Assembly: GCF_964275155.1 (NCBI RefSeq)
Contig: NZ_OZ193413.1
Coordinates: forward strand, 496,001 to 560,000
DNA: 64,000 bases
Direction of reading: 5' to 3'
Source of the DNA: Curculioniphilus buchneri
Lineage (GTDB): Bacteria; Pseudomonadota; Gammaproteobacteria; Enterobacterales; Enterobacteriaceae
The stretch's first letter is position 1, and every line of letters begins with the position of its first letter. Shown here in pieces: positions 45,746 to 56,653 of this stretch. The notes below the pieces were generated by a model. That model saw only the letters and a list, made by a program, of their open reading frames with translations, had not been told where the DNA came from and ran no database searches. A program made the translations under genes and the position numbers.

Positions 45746-45839
45746 TTAGCTAAATTGACCAGTTAGCTAATTCTAGTTACCATAATTTATAATATTGTTT
45801 AAATTTTTAAAGGACAATGCTTTTTATAGTATTGTTTTT
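45746..45839 (+). promoter_or_regulatory. rpmJ-rpsM leader with two hairpins
   Basis: Between rpmJ and rpsM there is an 8-bp hairpin made by two copies of TTAGCTAA (45746-45753 and 45763-45770), then a 7-bp stem at 45814-45820/45829-45835 followed by five Ts, which is terminator-like. In E. coli the alpha-operon leader here folds into an S4-binding pseudoknot that controls translation from rpsM. These stems may be a reduced form of it or the spc terminator. Confidence 0.45.
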
Positions 45840-45864
45840 AAACACGAAAATAATAGGAGTAAAA

Positions 45865-46221
45865 GTGGCCCGTGTAGCAGGTATAAATATTCCTGATCAT
45901 AAACATACTGTTATTGCATTAATGTCAATCTATGGTATTGGTAAAACTCGCTCACAAAATATTTGTACAACTGTGGAAATTACTGGAAATACTAAAATTA
46001 GTGAGCTATCTGAGACACAACTTGATGCATTGCGTGATGCAGTATCCAAATTTGTTGTAGAGGGTGATTTACGTCGTGAAGTCAGCTTGAATATAAAGCG
46101 CTTGATGGATCTTGGCACTTATCGTGGTTTACGTCATCGTCGTAGTCTTCCAGTCCATGGACAACGTACCAAAACGAATGCACGTACTCGTAAAGGTCCG
46201 CGAAAAATAATTAAGAAATAA
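45865..46221 (+). CDS. rpsM: 30S ribosomal protein S13
   Basis: Head protein in intersubunit bridges and tRNA contacts. From GTG 45865 the product is 118 residues, the E. coli length ([19 protein letters not shown]-terminal [13 protein letters not shown]). AGGAG is six bases upstream. An upstream ATG at 45817 is inside the leader hairpin and has no family support. First gene of the alpha operon. Confidence 0.97.
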   Translation: MARVAGINIPDHKHTVIALMSIYGIGKTRSQNICTTVEITGNTKISELSETQLDALRDAVSKFVVEGDLRREVSLNIKRLMDLGTYRGLRHRRSLPVHGQRTKTNARTRKGPRKIIKK

Positions 46222-46238
46222 TCAGGATAAATCAATTA

Positions 46239-46628
46239 ATGGCTAAAGCTCCTGTTCGTATACATAAACGCATTAAAAAGCAAATCTTGGATGGTATAGC
46301 TCATGTCTATGCTTCTTTTAATAATACTATTGTTACTATTACTGATCGACAAGGAAATGCCTTGGGTTGGGCAACTTCCGGTGATTCTGGTTTCCGTGGT
46401 TCTCGTAAATCTACTCCTTTTGCCGCACAAGTCGCCGCGGAGCGTTGTGCTGAGGCTGTAAAAGAATATGGAATTAAAAATTTAGAAGTTATGATTAACG
46501 GACCGGGCCCAGGTCGCGAATCCACTATTCGCGCATTAAATGCGGCCGGATTTCGTATTACTAATATCACTGATGTTACTCCAATTCCCCATAACGGTTG
46601 TCGGCCACCTAAAAAGCGCCGTGTATGA
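46239..46628 (+). CDS. rpsK: 30S ribosomal protein S11
   Basis: Platform protein beside the E site and the anti-Shine-Dalgarno region. The product is 129 residues, the E. coli length. [19 protein letters not shown] and the C-terminal [18 protein letters not shown] are diagnostic, including the Asn-Gly that forms isoaspartate in E. coli. rpsD follows after 32 bases. Confidence 0.98.
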   Translation: MAKAPVRIHKRIKKQILDGIAHVYASFNNTIVTITDRQGNALGWATSGDSGFRGSRKSTPFAAQVAAERCAEAVKEYGIKNLEVMINGPGPGRESTIRALNAAGFRITNITDVTPIPHNGCRPPKKRRV

Positions 46629-46660
46629 TATTACTTTTAGGTTTAGTTGGAAAAAATAAA

Positions 46661-47281
46661 ATGGCAAGATATTTAGGTCCTAAACTAAAACTCAGTCGTC
46701 GTCAAGGTACCGATCTTTTTCTAAAATCCGGCGTTCGTTCAATTGATTCTAAATGTAAAATTGGGCAATTACCTGGTCAGCAGAGTATACGCAAGCCACG
46801 TCTTTCAGATTATGGATTACAATTACGTGAAAAACAAAAAGTTCGACGTATTTATGGTATATTAGAACGTCCATTTCGAAACTACTATAAAAAAGCAGCA
46901 CGGTTAAAAGGTAATACTGGTGAAAATTTATTACAGTTATTGGAATCTCGTCTAGATAATGTTGTTTATCGTATAGGGTTCGGCACTACTCGCGCAGAAT
47001 CACGACAATTGATTAGCCATAAAGCAATTATGGTAAATAAACATATTATTAATATTGCTTCTTATCAAGTTGTTACTAACGATGTGATTAAAATTTGTGA
47101 AAAAGCAAAACAGCAATCTCGCATTCGTGCTTCATTAGAGTTGGCTGAGCAACGTGAAAAGCCAACTTGGCTTGAAATTGATGCTACTAAGATGGAAGGA
47201 ATATTTAAACATATTCCAGAACGTGCTGATCTGTCAGCAGACATTAATGAACACCTAATTGTTGAATTATATTCTAAGTAA
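46661..47281 (+). CDS. rpsD: 30S ribosomal protein S4
   Basis: Primary assembly protein, fidelity factor and, in E. coli, repressor of the alpha operon. From ATG 46661 the product is 206 residues, identical in length to E. coli ([20 protein letters not shown]; ending [13 protein letters not shown]). The S4 RNA-binding domain [20 protein letters not shown] is intact. The frame is open from 46625 but without family match there. Confidence 0.98.
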   Translation: MARYLGPKLKLSRRQGTDLFLKSGVRSIDSKCKIGQLPGQQSIRKPRLSDYGLQLREKQKVRRIYGILERPFRNYYKKAARLKGNTGENLLQLLESRLDNVVYRIGFGTTRAESRQLISHKAIMVNKHIINIASYQVVTNDVIKICEKAKQQSRIRASLELAEQREKPTWLEIDATKMEGIFKHIPERADLSADINEHLIVELYSK

Positions 47282-47307
47282 AGCTTAAGTAGTAAAGAGA
47301 GGAGATC

Positions 47308-48300
47308 ATGCAGGGTTCTGTGACAGATTTTTTAAAACCGCGCTTAGTAGATATCGAGCAAATTAGTTCTACGCATACTAAGGTAACGCTTGAACCTTTG
47401 GAGCGTGGCTTTGGTCATACATTGGGCAATGCGTTGCGTCGTGTTCTTCTTTCATCTATGCCAGGATGTGCAGTAACTGAAGTTGAAATTGATGGAGTAC
47501 TACACGAATACAGTACCAAAGAGGGTGTACAGGAAGATATTTTAGAAGTTCTGTTAAATTTGAAAGAACTTTCAATAAAAATTCAAGATAAAAATGAAGT
47601 TATTTTAACTCTAAGTAAATCTGGTATTGGTCCTGTCATTGCAGCTGATATTAAACATGATGGAAATGTAGAAATTGTTAAGCCACAGCATCTTATATGT
47701 CATCTAACAGATAATAATGCATCTATTAATATGCGCATTAAGGTTCAACGTGGACGTGGTTATATTCCAGCATCTGCTAGAATGCATTTGTTAGATGCAG
47801 ATGAACGATTAATAGGTCGTTTATTAGTAGATGCATGTTATAGTCCGATTGAACGTATCGTTTATAACGTGGAAGCAGCTCGCGTTGAACAACGTACAGA
47901 TTTAGATAAATTAGTTATTGATATGGAAACTAATGGAACAATTGATCCTGAAGAAGCAATTCGACGTGCAGCTACGATTTTAGCTGAACAATTAGAATCG
48001 TTTGTTGACTTACGTGATGTACGTATCCCAGAAGTTAAAGTAGAAGAACCAGAGTTTGACCCGATTTTATTGCGTCCTGTCGATGATTTAGAATTAACAG
48101 TTCGATCTGCTAATTGTCTTAAAGCAGAATCTATCCATTACATTGGTGATTTAGTACAGTGCACTGAAGTTGAATTACTCAAAACACCTAACCTTGGTAA
48201 AAAATCTCTTACTGAAATTAAAGATATACTAGCTTCTCGAGGATTATCTCTTGGTATGCGGTTAGAAAATTGGCCTCCAATGATTATTACTAATGAATGA
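47308..48300 (+). CDS. rpoA: RNA polymerase alpha subunit
   Basis: Assembles RNA polymerase and binds UP elements and activators. The product is 330 residues (E. coli 329). The N-terminal dimerisation domain has [27 protein letters not shown] sequence. The C-terminal domain keeps the DNA-binding arginine in [13 protein letters not shown] and [21 protein letters not shown] lies upstream of the ATG. Retention of a full C-terminal domain suggests some activator or UP-element control remains. Confidence 0.98.
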   Translation: MQGSVTDFLKPRLVDIEQISSTHTKVTLEPLERGFGHTLGNALRRVLLSSMPGCAVTEVEIDGVLHEYSTKEGVQEDILEVLLNLKELSIKIQDKNEVILTLSKSGIGPVIAADIKHDGNVEIVKPQHLICHLTDNNASINMRIKVQRGRGYIPASARMHLLDADERLIGRLLVDACYSPIERIVYNVEAARVEQRTDLDKLVIDMETNGTIDPEEAIRRAATILAEQLESFVDLRDVRIPEVKVEEPEFDPILLRPVDDLELTVRSANCLKAESIHYIGDLVQCTEVELLKTPNLGKKSLTEIKDILASRGLSLGMRLENWPPMIITNE

Positions 48301-48342
48301 TTTTTATTATAATTTAATATATTGCTTGAAAGGGTAAAATTT

Positions 48343-48738
48343 ATGCGCCATCGTAAAAGTGGTCGTCGACTAAATCGTAACAGTAGTCATCGTCAAGCAA
48401 TGTTACGAAATATGGCCGTATCCTTAATGCGGCATGAAATAATTAAGACGACTCTACCGAAAGCAAAAGAGTTGCGGCGAACCGTTGAGTCGTTAATTAA
48501 AGTTGCTAATGTTGATAGCGTTGCGAATCGTCGTTTAGTCTTTGCTCGTACTCGTAATAACGAGGTAGTAGCAAAGTTATTTAATGAATTACGTGTTCGT
48601 TTTATTAATTGTAATGGTGGTTATACTCGTATTTTAAAGAGTGGATTTCGTACAGGCGATAATGCAATAATGGCATATATTGAGTTTATAGATCGCACGA
48701 AAACAACATCGCCCGTAGAAAAAGTAGTTATAAAATAA
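48343..48738 (+). CDS. rplQ: 50S ribosomal protein L17
   Basis: Tunnel-exit region protein and last gene of the alpha operon. From ATG 48343, preceded by AAAGGG, the product is 131 residues (E. coli 127), with [20 protein letters not shown] and [14 protein letters not shown]. The C-terminal tail differs and is a little longer. The frame from 48322 adds seven unsupported residues. Confidence 0.98.
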   Translation: MRHRKSGRRLNRNSSHRQAMLRNMAVSLMRHEIIKTTLPKAKELRRTVESLIKVANVDSVANRRLVFARTRNNEVVAKLFNELRVRFINCNGGYTRILKSGFRTGDNAIMAYIEFIDRTKTTSPVEKVVIK

Positions 48739-48740
48739 TT

Positions 48741-48758
48741 AATCTATTTAGATTTTTT
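48741..48758 (+). terminator. Weak candidate terminator of the alpha operon
   Basis: Just after the rplQ stop: 5-bp stem AATCT/AGATT with a 4-base loop, followed by four Ts. The stem is short and AT-rich, so the call is tentative. Confidence 0.35.
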
Positions 48759-49314
48759 ATAAATGTGCTGCGACCATTTATATTAATAAAAATTATATTC
48801 AATATGTAATCATAAAAAGTAGAGCTCTGTTTATATAAATTTTATAGGCTATATGATGTTTTTCCTAGAAAAAGCTGATAATTTTTTACTTTTTAAAATG
48901 TTTACTTTCTAAGTAGCCAATGTTTACAAGAAACTAAAATATTTTAATTATTGAGTTGAGATAACTTGTGGTTTATTTAAAATTTATTTGTAAATATTTC
49001 TATGTTTGATAGATAACAATAAAGATCATCTACAGTATTTTTTATTAGATTTGTACGATTGTTTTTTCTTCACTTACTTTGATTTCAATAGCTCTATGGT
49101 ATAAATATAACCATATATAGCAAAGCTTTCTATAGTATTTCAATACTACGAAAGACCATTTATGTACGCTTGTTAAAATATTTTTTTGCTTATCATTGAT
49201 GAGTCTAGTTAACTTCATATTTCTTATGAGGCTAACTTATACCATGGATATATAGAGCACTATCCTAGAATATTCCGAAGTTTAATCTGCTAATAATTTT
49301 TATTATTTACGGTA

Positions 49315-49330
49315 ATAATCGATCGATTAT
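49315..49330. promoter_or_regulatory. Perfect 16-bp palindrome
   Basis: ATAATCGATCGATTAT is fully self-complementary, with a CGATCG core that stands out in AT-rich non-coding sequence. It could be an operator; no regulator can be assigned. Confidence 0.3.
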
Positions 49331-50055
49331 CTTCTAATATATTGCTATAAAACCTGTCATTGACAATATCCATATCATGGATATAATAGTAGCATTATAA
49401 TAATCCATATTATTTTTACTACTTCCAATAGGCAGTATCCGCATGTTCTATATGCATCTATTTTTAGATACAAGTAAGTATGAAAATACCATTGGTGTAT
49501 CATGTAGATAAGATATAGACAAGAATAAAATAATGCATGCTTATACTACCTTGAGTAAGTAATTATAAAGATTCTTGATCTTCTTCGACAACTGAAATAC
49601 TATAAATTTAGTTCTTTTATTGTTGACATGGAGAAGAATAGGAACAATCAACTATGTAATCTTTTTTTACTCTATAATTTTTTTCAGATAGAAGTCATTA
49701 ACGGATACTGATTAGTATATCTTGTAAATTAAAATGTTACTTACAGTACTATTATACTTTTCATATTATTAAATTTCTATGGTTAATTTTTATTAATATA
49801 AAATAATTATTAGTACAGATATAACAGGATAAGGCATATAAATATAATTAACTCAATTAGTTTAATATAACTATCTATATATGTACTATTTTTTAATTGT
49901 ATTAAACTCATAGTATCGTTATTAATTGATACATATCTCTATTTAAATGCATCATTATGCTATGTATGCTTATGTTCATATTTTATTACTTTAACATTTT
50001 AAAAAGATTGTATATAGAGATAGCAAATTTTGTTTATGAAACCAGTATCAAAGAA

Positions 50056-50304
50056 CTAATGTTTGCAATAAGTTCTATGTTCTGATGATTCTATTTTAGC
50101 TATTCCAGCTTCTAGGATAGAAATAAGCTGTTTGGCAATGTCAGTCGTAAGCCATAATGTTCGATCAACTTTTATATCAGTAGCAGTTTGACCCGGAGAA
50201 TTAATATAATGTAGTCGAATCATCATAGCATCATAATCGTCTACTGTACTAATATCCCAGCCGACTAGTAGATGTGTATGAATGATTTCATTTGTTCTGT
50301 TCAT
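50056..50304 (-). CDS. bssS: Biofilm regulator BssS
   Basis: 82-residue protein matching E. coli BssS (84; formerly YceP) along its length: HLLVGWDISTVDDYDAMMIR, then LTTDIAKQLISILEAGIAKIES in the family pattern. In E. coli it influences biofilm formation and indole and AI-2 linked signalling; the molecular activity is unknown. The start ATG 50304 has AAGG seven bases upstream. It stands alone between long spacers and is not beside pyrC/dinI as in E. coli. Its survival as an isolated gene suggests a real function here. Confidence 0.9.
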   Translation of the reverse strand: MNRTNEIIHTHLLVGWDISTVDDYDAMMIRLHYINSPGQTATDIKVDRTLWLTTDIAKQLISILEAGIAKIESSEHRTYCKH

Positions 50305-52109
50305 TTTTTGCCTTGTATAAAATTTATTATGAGTTGTTGAATAGACTAATGAAGTTTTAGCACTACTAATATTTAGTATACCCTATTTTTATCGTTTTAT
50401 TTGATCAAAATTTTTAATGGAAAATTACTTAGGTAAAACAGATATAATTTTTATAAAAATTACTGTTGAAAACAATAAAAATTGTTGCTATTTGATATGA
50501 TACGTTAATAAATAATTCTATTAATTTATTTAAAATAAAGATAAAAAATCATTAATTTTTCTGTATCACACTAAACATATTATGAATTTGTTAATTTAAT
50601 TAATTCATAAAAATTATCTATTTATTTTATTTTAAATAAATGATATATTATTTACATAATTAAATTATATAATTTAATTTTTTTAAAAATTCAAAAAATA
50701 TAGTTGTCAATCTATATGACTGGAATAGAAGTAGTTTTACAAAATAAAATACTATACTTATATATTATTTTAGATATATAAAAAATATATTTTATAATTT
50801 TTATACTACAATAAATTTACATTAGTAAATTTGGATGAATCAAGTAGATATATTATATAAAATATATTATTTAATTTTATTATCTTCATAAAATTATTGT
50901 ATTAGAAATAATGTATTTAATTTGAATATATATTCAAATTAAACATTTTTCTTTTTTCCATATAAATAATATCATTTACTTGAAAATTTCAATTATAAGA
51001 GATAGAGTCCTGCTAACTAAGATATTCTTAGTTATTAGAATAATAGTTATAGTTATTAATAAATAGTTTTAAAAAATAAAGATAAAATCAATAATAATGT
51101 TAAAAAAGCAATTTTAAAGGAACTTGGTATATATTAGTAATATAATTTGTCATATCCGATCATATATAATGTATTGTATTCCTATGGATCCCTATTTATT
51201 AGAATGGTTTATTTATTAAATAAATAAGATATTAATTTTATATATTTTAGAAGAAATCATATTTTACTAAAAAATAAAATACTACCCGTCAGTATAACAT
51301 AAAACAGTAATATTATATTAATAATAAATAGTATTAAAGTTAGTTATTGATTAAAATATAAAATATTATATAATTTAATCAGTGAAGATATTAATTTAAA
51401 TAAATATCATATAATATAGTAAATTATTAATTTTAGAAAAATTAATAATTTCAATTAAAAAGCGATATATACCGATATAGTTAATAATGATATCCATCAC
51501 ATCATAAAAATAGTGGAAATTATTTCCAATATAACGGTTTTATTAAATTTAAAGTGATTTTAAAAAAATTTTGTTAATACAATATATTGTAAAATATATC
51601 TTAAGAAAGCATTTATTTAAATTTAAAAAATTATTTTTTCAAGCTAATCTTTATATGCTTCAATGTTAGTATGATTAGTCATGAATATATAATAGATATA
51701 CAATAGTATTAATTTAAATTGACGATACTATCATATATAAACTAGTAAAAATAAAAATTTTCTATAATACGTATAAAGATCACTAAGATAATTAATATGA
51801 GATCTGAAATTAACTCTTTCAATCATATTGGAATTTAGCTTTTTATAGTATAAATAATAAAATTATTTACAACACATTAATATTCATATATTATTATATA
51901 TAATATAATTATTATATTGTTAATTTATAATATACAAAATGTGTCAATTAACCATTATAGACATAATAGACATATAATCTATAATTTTTTCAATCAATTA
52001 AGCAACTTAAAAAATTAAAAAATAAAACACATTTTATTTAAAACTTACTATTCTACCTTCTACTCATTTCAAATGATTTCATGTATAAGTTTAACGGAGC
52101 GAATAATTA
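50305..52109. other. Very AT-rich spacer between bssS and glyA
   Basis: About 1.8 kb with no gene and no recognisable RNA; among the most AT-rich stretches of the window. The two flanking genes are divergent, so both promoters should lie here. Near glyA, ATAGACATA occurs twice in tandem (51957-51974), about 135 bases before the start codon; whether it is a regulator site is unknown. Confidence 0.6.
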
Positions 52110-53363
52110 ATGTCAAGATATGATATGAATATTGAACAATATGATATTGAATTATGGAAAGCTATGGCTCAGGAAATGGTACGCCAAGAAGAACATATTG
52201 AGTTAATTGCATCTGAAAACTATACTAGTAAGCGTGTTATGGAAGCACAGGGTTCTCAATTGACAAATAAATATGCTGAAGGTTATCCGGATAAACGTTA
52301 CTATGGCGGATGTCAATATATTGATATAGTGGAGCAATTGGCTATTGACCGTGCTAAGACATTATTTGGAGCAGATTATGCCAACGTGCAACCTCATTCA
52401 GGCTCGCAAGCCAATTTTTCTGTTTACACAGCTTTGCTAAAACCAGGTGATACTATATTAGGTATGCATTTAACACACGGAGGTCATTTAACACATGGAT
52501 CTTCAATCAATTTTTCTGGTGCATTATATAAGACTATATCCTATGGTGTTAATGAATATTGTCAAATAGACTATGAACAATTAGCTAAATTAACCAAACA
52601 ACATCAACCAAAGATGATTATTGGTGGATTTTCTGCTTACTCTCGCATAGTTAATTGGGCTAAAATGCGTGAAATCGCTGACACTATCGGCGCTTATTTT
52701 GTTGTAGATATGGCGCATATAGCGGGATTGGTTGCTGCTAATATTTATCCAAATCCACTTCCTCATGCTCATGTAGTAACTACAACTACCCACAAAACGC
52801 TTGCTGGACCTCGTGGCGGTATGATTTTAGCAAAGAACGGTAGCTTAGCACTATACAAAAAACTAAATGCTTCCGTTTTTCCTGGAGCTCAGGGAGGACC
52901 ATTCATGCATGCTATTGCTGCAAAAGCAGTTGCGTTGAAAGAGGCTATGCAACCCGAGTTCAAAGTCTATCAGAAACAAGTAATTAAAAATGCTAAAGCA
53001 ATGGTAACGGTATTTTTGTCTAGAAATTTTCACATTATATCAGGTGGAACTGATAATCATCTATTTTTATTGGATTTAGTGGATAAAAATATCACTGGTC
53101 AAAAAGCAGACGAAATACTCAGCCGAGCCAATATTACTGTCAATAAAAATTGTATACCAAACGATTTGAAAAGTCCACTCGTTACTTCAGGAATACGAAT
53201 TGGAACACCTGCAGTCACCAGACGTGGTTTTATAGAAACCGATGTACTTGCACTAGCAAGCTGGATATGTGACATTCTAGATAATATTAACGATGAAGAA
53301 TGTATTCAACATATTAAAAATAAAGTTTTAAATATTTGTGCTCGTTATCCAGTATATCTATAA
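52110..53363 (+). CDS. glyA: Serine hydroxymethyltransferase
   Basis: PLP enzyme that converts serine and tetrahydrofolate to glycine and 5,10-methylene-THF, the main one-carbon source. The product is 417 residues, the E. coli length. Typical motifs are [28 protein letters not shown] and GSQANFSVY. The PLP lysine is in [14 protein letters not shown] at about residue 229. The ATG follows CGGAG. A strong terminator lies 35 bases downstream, so it is probably monocistronic, as in E. coli. Confidence 0.98.
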   Translation: MSRYDMNIEQYDIELWKAMAQEMVRQEEHIELIASENYTSKRVMEAQGSQLTNKYAEGYPDKRYYGGCQYIDIVEQLAIDRAKTLFGADYANVQPHSGSQANFSVYTALLKPGDTILGMHLTHGGHLTHGSSINFSGALYKTISYGVNEYCQIDYEQLAKLTKQHQPKMIIGGFSAYSRIVNWAKMREIADTIGAYFVVDMAHIAGLVAANIYPNPLPHAHVVTTTTHKTLAGPRGGMILAKNGSLALYKKLNASVFPGAQGGPFMHAIAAKAVALKEAMQPEFKVYQKQVIKNAKAMVTVFLSRNFHIISGGTDNHLFLLDLVDKNITGQKADEILSRANITVNKNCIPNDLKSPLVTSGIRIGTPAVTRRGFIETDVLALASWICDILDNINDEECIQHIKNKVLNICARYPVYL

Positions 53364-53397
53364 AAATAGATGGTTGGCTATTCCTGCTTGTTAGCAT

Positions 53398-53425
53398 ACT
53401 GTAGAATGGAATTTTCTACAGTTTT
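53398..53425 (+). terminator. Intrinsic terminator of glyA
   Basis: 9-bp stem ACTGTAGAA (53398-53406) with TTCTACAGT (53414-53422), 7-base loop, followed by a T-run. Thirty-five bases past the glyA stop. One of the clearest terminators in the window. Confidence 0.75.
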
Positions 53426-53774
53426 AAAAACTAATTCTTAATTAAAATAAAATTTTGTTATCTTAAAAAAGAAATGAATGAATATGAGGATATAAAGATC
53501 TGAATATATAACACATACGTTTAAACTAATTTAAAATTTAAAGTGAAAGATTGCAATAATTTCATTGAAATAATAAAACACACAAAGTGTTAGCTCATTA
53601 TGCATTGATAGAACATGGAATTTATTTTGATTTTGAGCATTAGTTTTATTATATGTGCAATAGAACAAAATTTAACTGATGATAAAACATAACTACATTG
53701 CCTTTAAACATAAGAAAACTAAACTTATAAAAAGACTTTTTAATTAAAATTTTAAATTAATGAACTTGATTTTT
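53426..53774. other. Convergent spacer between glyA and pmbA
   Basis: About 350 bases between two genes that face each other. Nothing beyond AT-rich sequence is recognised after the glyA terminator. Confidence 0.5.
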
Positions 53775-55157
53775 TTACATCATAGCTTTTTCTTGACCAG
53801 AAATACACATTTCTGATAGAAGTATGGATCCACAATGAATGCTGCTTCGAGTATCTATATCCTTACCAATACCGACTATATTGCTTAACATTTTTTTCAA
53901 ATTTCCAGCAATAGTAATTTCGCTGACTGGATAAGCTATTTCACCATTTTCAACCCAAAAACCAGCAGCACCACGAGAATAGTCACCTGTGATAATATTC
54001 ACGCCTTGTCCCATCAATTCAGTCACAACCAAACCGCGCTTCATTATTTTAAGTAACTCAGAAAAATTCATATTTTGATGCGAAGAGACAATCCAATTAC
54101 AGATGCCACCGGCATGCCCGGTACTTTTTAAGTCTAGTTTTCGCGCTGCATAGCTATCAAGAAGCCAAGTATTTAATATTCCGTCTTTTATAATAATACG
54201 ATCACATGTTTTCACGCCTTCATTATCGAATGGTGAAGATGATAAACCTTTAGGCATATGAGGACGTTCATTAATAGAAAACCACTTTGGTAGAATCATT
54301 TTACCTAAATCATTAAGTAAAAAAGTAGATTTTCGGTATACGTTACGACCGCTGATTGCAGATGCTAGATGTTCAAAAAGCCCAGCAGCTACTTCTGAAG
54401 AAAATAAAACCGGAACTTCTTCCATTGTTGGCAATTTTCGTGAATTAATACGTGCTATAGTACGATGAGCACATTCTTCTCCCACTGTACATGGTGAACG
54501 TAGATCATCGATGGCACGTCCAAGAGTGTAGGCGTAATCACGTTCCATTTGTCCTTCACTTACTGCTATTACACTACAGGAGAGAGAATAATGAGTACTA
54601 TTGTAGCTTTTTAACATACCATAGCTATTTCCGAATACACGGGTACTAAAATAACTATTGAAATTACCTCCTTCTGTATGAAGGATACGTTTGTCATTAT
54701 TAAGTGCCGCTTGTTCACTTTCAGCTGCTAGTGTAACAACATATTCAAGATTCAGATTTGTAGGATGAAAGATATTCAAGTCTGGTAGAGCCTCTAAGGC
54801 TAGTAAAGATTTTTCTGCAGGTCCTGACGCCGGATCAGGTGACGTATACTGAGCTATCTCTCGTGCAGCCTCCACGGTACGAGCAATCGCTTCAGGTCTA
54901 AGGTCTGTAGAGGAAGCACTACCTTTACAATGCTTATTGTACACGGTAATATATAGTGCACCATCATTTTTAAACTTAATTTTATCTATTTCACCATAAC
55001 GGGTACTAATTTCAATACCGGTAACTTTATTTATTGATACTTCCACTGCATTTGAATTAGAATGCGCTAAGTTCAGCGCATGAAGACATGCAGTTTCCAA
55101 CTTCGTTCGCTGATTATCAATTTGATTGACTGACATCATTATATTATTTTTACTCAT
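53775..55157 (-). CDS. pmbA: Metalloprotease TldE/PmbA
   Basis: TldE subunit of the TldD-TldE protease, which in E. coli degrades unfolded peptides, the antitoxin CcdA and matures microcin B17. The product is 460 residues (E. coli 450). Family segments include [29 protein letters not shown] and [10 protein letters not shown]. TldE has no HExxxH of its own; the zinc site is in TldD, which is not in this window. The start is ATG 55157; the first ten residues are variable. Standalone, upstream of a strong hairpin. Confidence 0.95.
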   Translation of the reverse strand: MSKNNIMMSVNQIDNQRTKLETACLHALNLAHSNSNAVEVSINKVTGIEISTRYGEIDKIKFKNDGALYITVYNKHCKGSASSTDLRPEAIARTVEAAREIAQYTSPDPASGPAEKSLLALEALPDLNIFHPTNLNLEYVVTLAAESEQAALNNDKRILHTEGGNFNSYFSTRVFGNSYGMLKSYNSTHYSLSCSVIAVSEGQMERDYAYTLGRAIDDLRSPCTVGEECAHRTIARINSRKLPTMEEVPVLFSSEVAAGLFEHLASAISGRNVYRKSTFLLNDLGKMILPKWFSINERPHMPKGLSSSPFDNEGVKTCDRIIIKDGILNTWLLDSYAARKLDLKSTGHAGGICNWIVSSHQNMNFSELLKIMKRGLVVTELMGQGVNIITGDYSRGAAGFWVENGEIAYPVSEITIAGNLKKMLSNIVGIGKDIDTRSSIHCGSILLSEMCISGQEKAMM

Positions 55158-55278
55158 TATAGTTTTCCGCTAAAAAAATGTTTTTTATATTTCACGCATC
55201 ATGAATGATATGATAATAAGTATTGAGCGTCATTATATTATATTAGAATGGTATTATTCGTACATTAGAATGCAAGAG

Positions 55279-55312
55279 AAAACTATATTCTTATCGAGAA
55301 TATAGTTTTTTA
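55279..55312. terminator. Orphan bidirectional terminator
   Basis: An 11-bp stem AACTATATTCT/AGAATATAGTT with loop TATCG, preceded by AA and followed by TTTTT, so it works in either direction. No gene ends nearby: pmbA begins 122 bases to the left, and der ends 1.3 kb to the right. It may mark a lost gene or an unannotated small RNA. Confidence 0.65.
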
Positions 55313-55907
55313 TTAGAATTGATCATACATTATATTATGATGTTTATTGCGTACTCTTCCATCTATTTATTCTAACATTAACTAAATTATAATAAACTAT
55401 AAATATAATCTATTGTTATGATTTTTTCAAAATAAAATTCTCAAGAAGATTCTATGAATGGCCATAAAATTATGCACTAGCCTCAATAAGCTTAAAACGT
55501 ATAAATAATATAAATAGTATAGATAACTTTAATATAATAAAACTATTATAAAATTTTTAATAACTCAGATTGTCATTGTAAATTACTACATACATAAAGA
55601 ATTAATAGTATATTAAAAGTGCCTTTATTAAGTTAAATAACTTTGTTTTATTTAAATTAATGCAGTATTAGAAGTTAAAAAGTTTTATAATAAACCAATT
55701 ACAATAATCACTATAATTTTTATTAATTGACAAAGAAAACAGAAAGAAAAACCTATTATTTAATACTATAGTAGTTTATTCGAAATATTCGACTCGTACA
55801 AAGTTTATTAATGAAAATATTGAATAGCTGATGATTGCTTAACAGCAAATAATTACTATTACAGTCTTACATTTATAGATTGTTGAATGATACTAGAAAT
55901 GTTTCCG

Positions 55908-55933
55908 TAAGATATGTTACTTAACATATCTTA
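55908..55933. repeat. 12-bp-arm inverted repeat
   Basis: TAAGATATGTTA and its exact complement TAACATATCTTA separated by two bases. In non-coding sequence; function unknown. A second hairpin, ACTGTATTG/CAATACAGT, follows at 55997-56022. Confidence 0.6.
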
Positions 55934-56653
55934 GATTAATAATCTTATTTTATAAATTATGAGTACTTCAAGTAAAATATTTTGTTTTCAATTAATACTG
56001 TATTGATATAATACAATACAGTGCTTTATCTTTAAATAATTTCTATTATAAAAATACAGTTAATTGAATTAAATTCACGCATTTGCAATAGTATGTAAAA
56101 ACTGTTCATTTTTAACTATAACAGATTCGATTGATCTCACTAATTTGGATAGATTAAAAAACCGTTATCTTTTTTATCTTTATTACTTAACAATATAATG
56201 ATTATTATGCATCATAGTTATAACAATTGTGACTGTTATGATTAACACTGATATGATTTGATTTTTTAATAAAACGTACGATAATGTTTAAATCAAAAGC
56301 ACTTAAATTATACTTAGTGCATTGGATTAATTTTTAGATTCTTATTAATTTTTTCTTTTTATTAACAAAATATTATGAAGATTATATAAAATGGTTCCCA
56401 ACAACCTATTATTTTAAAATATTTAAAATATTATGGATATGTAATTATCATATATTTTGTTGAATATGAAATATTTGATTGATCAAAATCATTCATATTA
56501 TATGAAATTATTTTCAGTACCAAATGATAGACATATTTATATAAAGTATAAAATATAATGCTATCCATATAAATATTATGTAGTAATGATGTATAGATAT
56601 TTTATATAGATGTTAAACTATTGAACACAGAATTATCTATTCGTGAACTTATT

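Larger units (their letters stand above)
48739..50055. other. AT-rich spacer between rplQ and bssS
   Basis: No gene is supported. In E. coli yhdN, zntR, arfA and mscL follow rplQ; none is recognisable. Structures seen: a weak terminator right after rplQ, a two-part hairpin at 49126-49154 (CTTTC...GAAAG with an inner 7-bp stem) and a perfect 16-base palindrome at 49315-49330. Confidence 0.6.
55158..56653. other. AT-rich spacer between pmbA and der
   Basis: About 1.5 kb with no gene I can support. It has a strong bidirectional terminator at 55279-55312, a 12-bp-arm inverted repeat at 55908-55933 and a 9-bp hairpin at 55997-56022. pmbA and der are not adjacent in E. coli; a rearrangement joint and eroded genes (yfgJ and xseA follow der in E. 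coli) are expected here. Confidence 0.6.

Noticed and set aside
51957..51974. Tandem ATAGACATA upstream of glyA as a MetJ- or MetR-type site
   Set aside because: Resemblance to a methionine-regulon box is weak, and short AT-rich repeats are frequent here; recorded only as a repeat.
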